From Acidobacteriaceae bacterium (GTDB lineage: Bacteria > Acidobacteriota > Terriglobia > Bryobacterales > Bryobacteraceae): DNA of 64,000 nucleotides. Each line of letters starts with the position of its first letter. Position 1 is the stretch's first letter. Under the pieces are notes generated by a model. The model did not search any database. It saw only the letters and a list, made by a program, of their open reading frames with translations, and was not told where the DNA came from. The stretch spans positions 1 to 64,000 of the forward strand of contig JADCJL010000020.1 in the NCBI GenBank assembly GCA_020247055.1, in the 5' to 3' direction. The translations under genes were made by a program, and so were the position numbers. Positions 63,097 to 64,000 of the stretch are shown here, in pieces.

Positions 63097-64000
63097 CTAC
63101 AGCGCGGCGCGGGCGGCGAGGACCTGGGCCACGGCCTGGTCGGTGGTTTCGGCGAGCGCCGTGAGGTGGCCCATCTTCCGGCCGGGGCGGGCGGAGAGCT
63201 TGCCGTACAGATGGAGTTTGACGGCGGGGAAGGCGGCGGCCGCGGCCCAGTTGGGTTCGTTTTCGGTCCAGATGTCGCCGAGGAGGTTGGCCATGGCGGC
63301 GGGGCGGAGGAGTTCCGGCGAGCCGAGGGGGAGGCCGCAGGTGGCGCGGAGCTGCTGTTCGAACTGGCTGGTGACGCAGGCGTCGAAGGTGAAGTGGCCG
63401 GAGTTGTGGGGCCGGGGGGCGAGTTCGTTGATCAGGAGGCGGTCGTCTTTGGTGAGGAAGAATTCGACGCAGAGGACGCCGACGGCGTCGAGTTGTTCCA
63501 TGACGGCGCGGGCGATGGCAATGGCTTCGTTTCGCACGGTGTCGCTGACCCGTCCGGGGGCGCGGGTCAGGTCGAGGATGTGATTTTTGTGGTCGTTTTC
63601 GACGACACCGTAGTGGACAAAGTCGCCGTCGGCGCCGCGGGCGGCGACCACGGAGACCTCGCGATCGAAGTCGATCAGCTTTTCGAGGACACAGGGTTGG
63701 CCCTGGGCGCGACGCCAGGCTTCGGCGGCCGCGGAGGCGGAGTAGATCTTCGATTGCCCCTTGCCGTCGTAGCCGAAGCCGGCGGTTTTGAGGATCGCGG
63801 GGGCGCCGAGGGCGGCGAGGGCGGCTTCGAGGTCGCTGAGCGAGTTGACCTCGCGGAAGGGGGCGAGGGGGAGGCCGTGTTTGACGAGGAACTGTTTTTC
63901 GCGGAGGCGGTTCTGGGTGGTGTGGAGGACGTCGCCGTGGGGGCGGACGAGGGTGGATTCGGCGCAGGCGGCGGCGGTGGCCGCCGGGACGTTCTCGAAT
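63097..64000 (-). CDS. purK: N5-carboxyaminoimidazole ribonucleotide synthase, partial (N-terminus outside window)
   Basis: About 300 C-terminal residues of PurK; the start lies beyond the right edge. The visible part begins FENVPAA and includes NRLREKQFLVKHGLP, then KTAGFGYDGKGQ and the ATP-grasp metal segment with INELAPRPHNSGHFTFDAC. It continues with SQFEQQLRATCGLPLG and ends with a small C-terminal domain (LYGK...RKMGHLT). It carboxylates AIR with ATP and bicarbonate in purine synthesis, and normally works with PurE, which is not in view. Confidence 0.95.
   Translation of the reverse strand, partial: FENVPAATAAACAESTLVRPHGDVLHTTQNRLREKQFLVKHGLPLAPFREVNSLSDLEAALAALGAPAILKTAGFGYDGKGQSKIYSASAAAEAWRRAQGQPCVLEKLIDFDREVSVVAARGADGDFVHYGVVENDHKNHILDLTRAPGRVSDTVRNEAIAIARAVMEQLDAVGVLCVEFFLTKDDRLLINELAPRPHNSGHFTFDACVTSQFEQQLRATCGLPLGSPELLRPAAMANLLGDIWTENEPNWAAAAAFPAVKLHLYGKLSARPGRKMGHLTALAETTDQAVAQVLAARAAL

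Overview
The window looks like a chromosomal segment of an Acidobacteriota member close to Bryobacterales/Solibacter. This is inferred from high GC content, two very large Oar-type TonB-dependent receptors with N-terminal carboxypeptidase-regulatory-like domains, a secreted repeat protein with the C-terminal domain of the TIGR03437 type, a squalene-hopene cyclase, a PEP-CTERM-tailed proline-rich protein, a membrane pyrophosphatase and an FG-GAP/VCBS protein. I see no rRNA, prophage, insertion sequence or CRISPR array. One tRNA gene, tRNA-Glu(CUC), is present. Most genes are housekeeping or envelope genes in short, tightly packed operons.

Layout. 1-7.8 kb: a minus-strand run of TonB receptor, M16 peptidase, TPM-domain protein, nucleotidyltransferase-like protein, LemA and an aldehyde dehydrogenase cut by the window edge. 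7.9-12.2 kb: the TIGR03437-type secreted protein (+), then nusB, ribH and an enoyl-CoA hydratase (-). 12.2-17.8 kb (+): lepA, a NarL-type histidine kinase/response regulator pair and an isopropylmalate/isocitrate dehydrogenase family gene. 17.8-19.1 kb has no convincing gene. 19.1-24.1 kb (-): second TonB receptor, a HupE/UreJ-like membrane protein and a PerM/AI-2E transporter. 24.1-30 kb: crotonase-family protein and penicillin acylase (+), lytic transglycosylase (-), squalene-hopene cyclase (+). 30-34.8 kb (-): K+-independent-type membrane pyrophosphatase, RlmI-like methyltransferase, Hsp20 and MsrQ-like protein. 34.8-44.1 kb: PEP-CTERM protein (+), xseA (-), then a long plus-strand run glnA, MOSC protein, glnE, TPR-like lipoprotein/secreted protein, two genes sharing a DUF3601-like module, and a secreted unknown. 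44.1-50.2 kb: Old Yellow Enzyme (+), parvulin (-), MsbA-like ABC exporter (+), VCBS protein and Nudix hydrolase (-). 50.2-55.6 kb: U32 peptidase/RlhA-like (-), tRNA-Glu (+), a small unknown and DUF72 protein (-), then a cymR-like regulator with cysK (-). 55.6-64 kb (-): sulfatase, a 115-bp tandem repeat array, rhodanese, polyprenyl diphosphate synthase, tatD, metG, larC and purK, the last cut by the window edge.

Functional links. GlnA keeps a tyrosine at exactly position 397 in the adenylylation motif, and its adenylyltransferase GlnE is encoded two genes downstream, so nitrogen assimilation is probably controlled by adenylylation. The Rrf2 regulator has no cysteine, sits directly upstream of cysK and has a perfect inverted repeat overlapping a consensus -10 box. 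This resembles the CymR/CysK pair of Firmicutes. metG, tatD and the prenyl synthase abut or overlap one another and probably form an operon with larC and purK.

The features most worth following are the 115-bp array with a perfect palindrome at one junction and an alternating A/B copy pattern (57.15-57.73 kb); the apparent reversal of base-strand asymmetry at about 18-19 kb and 54 kb, unrelated to gene direction, which suggests an inverted segment of about 35 kb; the three successive DUF3601-like modules in two overlapping genes; and the autoregulation-like operator of the cymR-cysK operon. I did not find a clearly novel defence or biosynthetic system.
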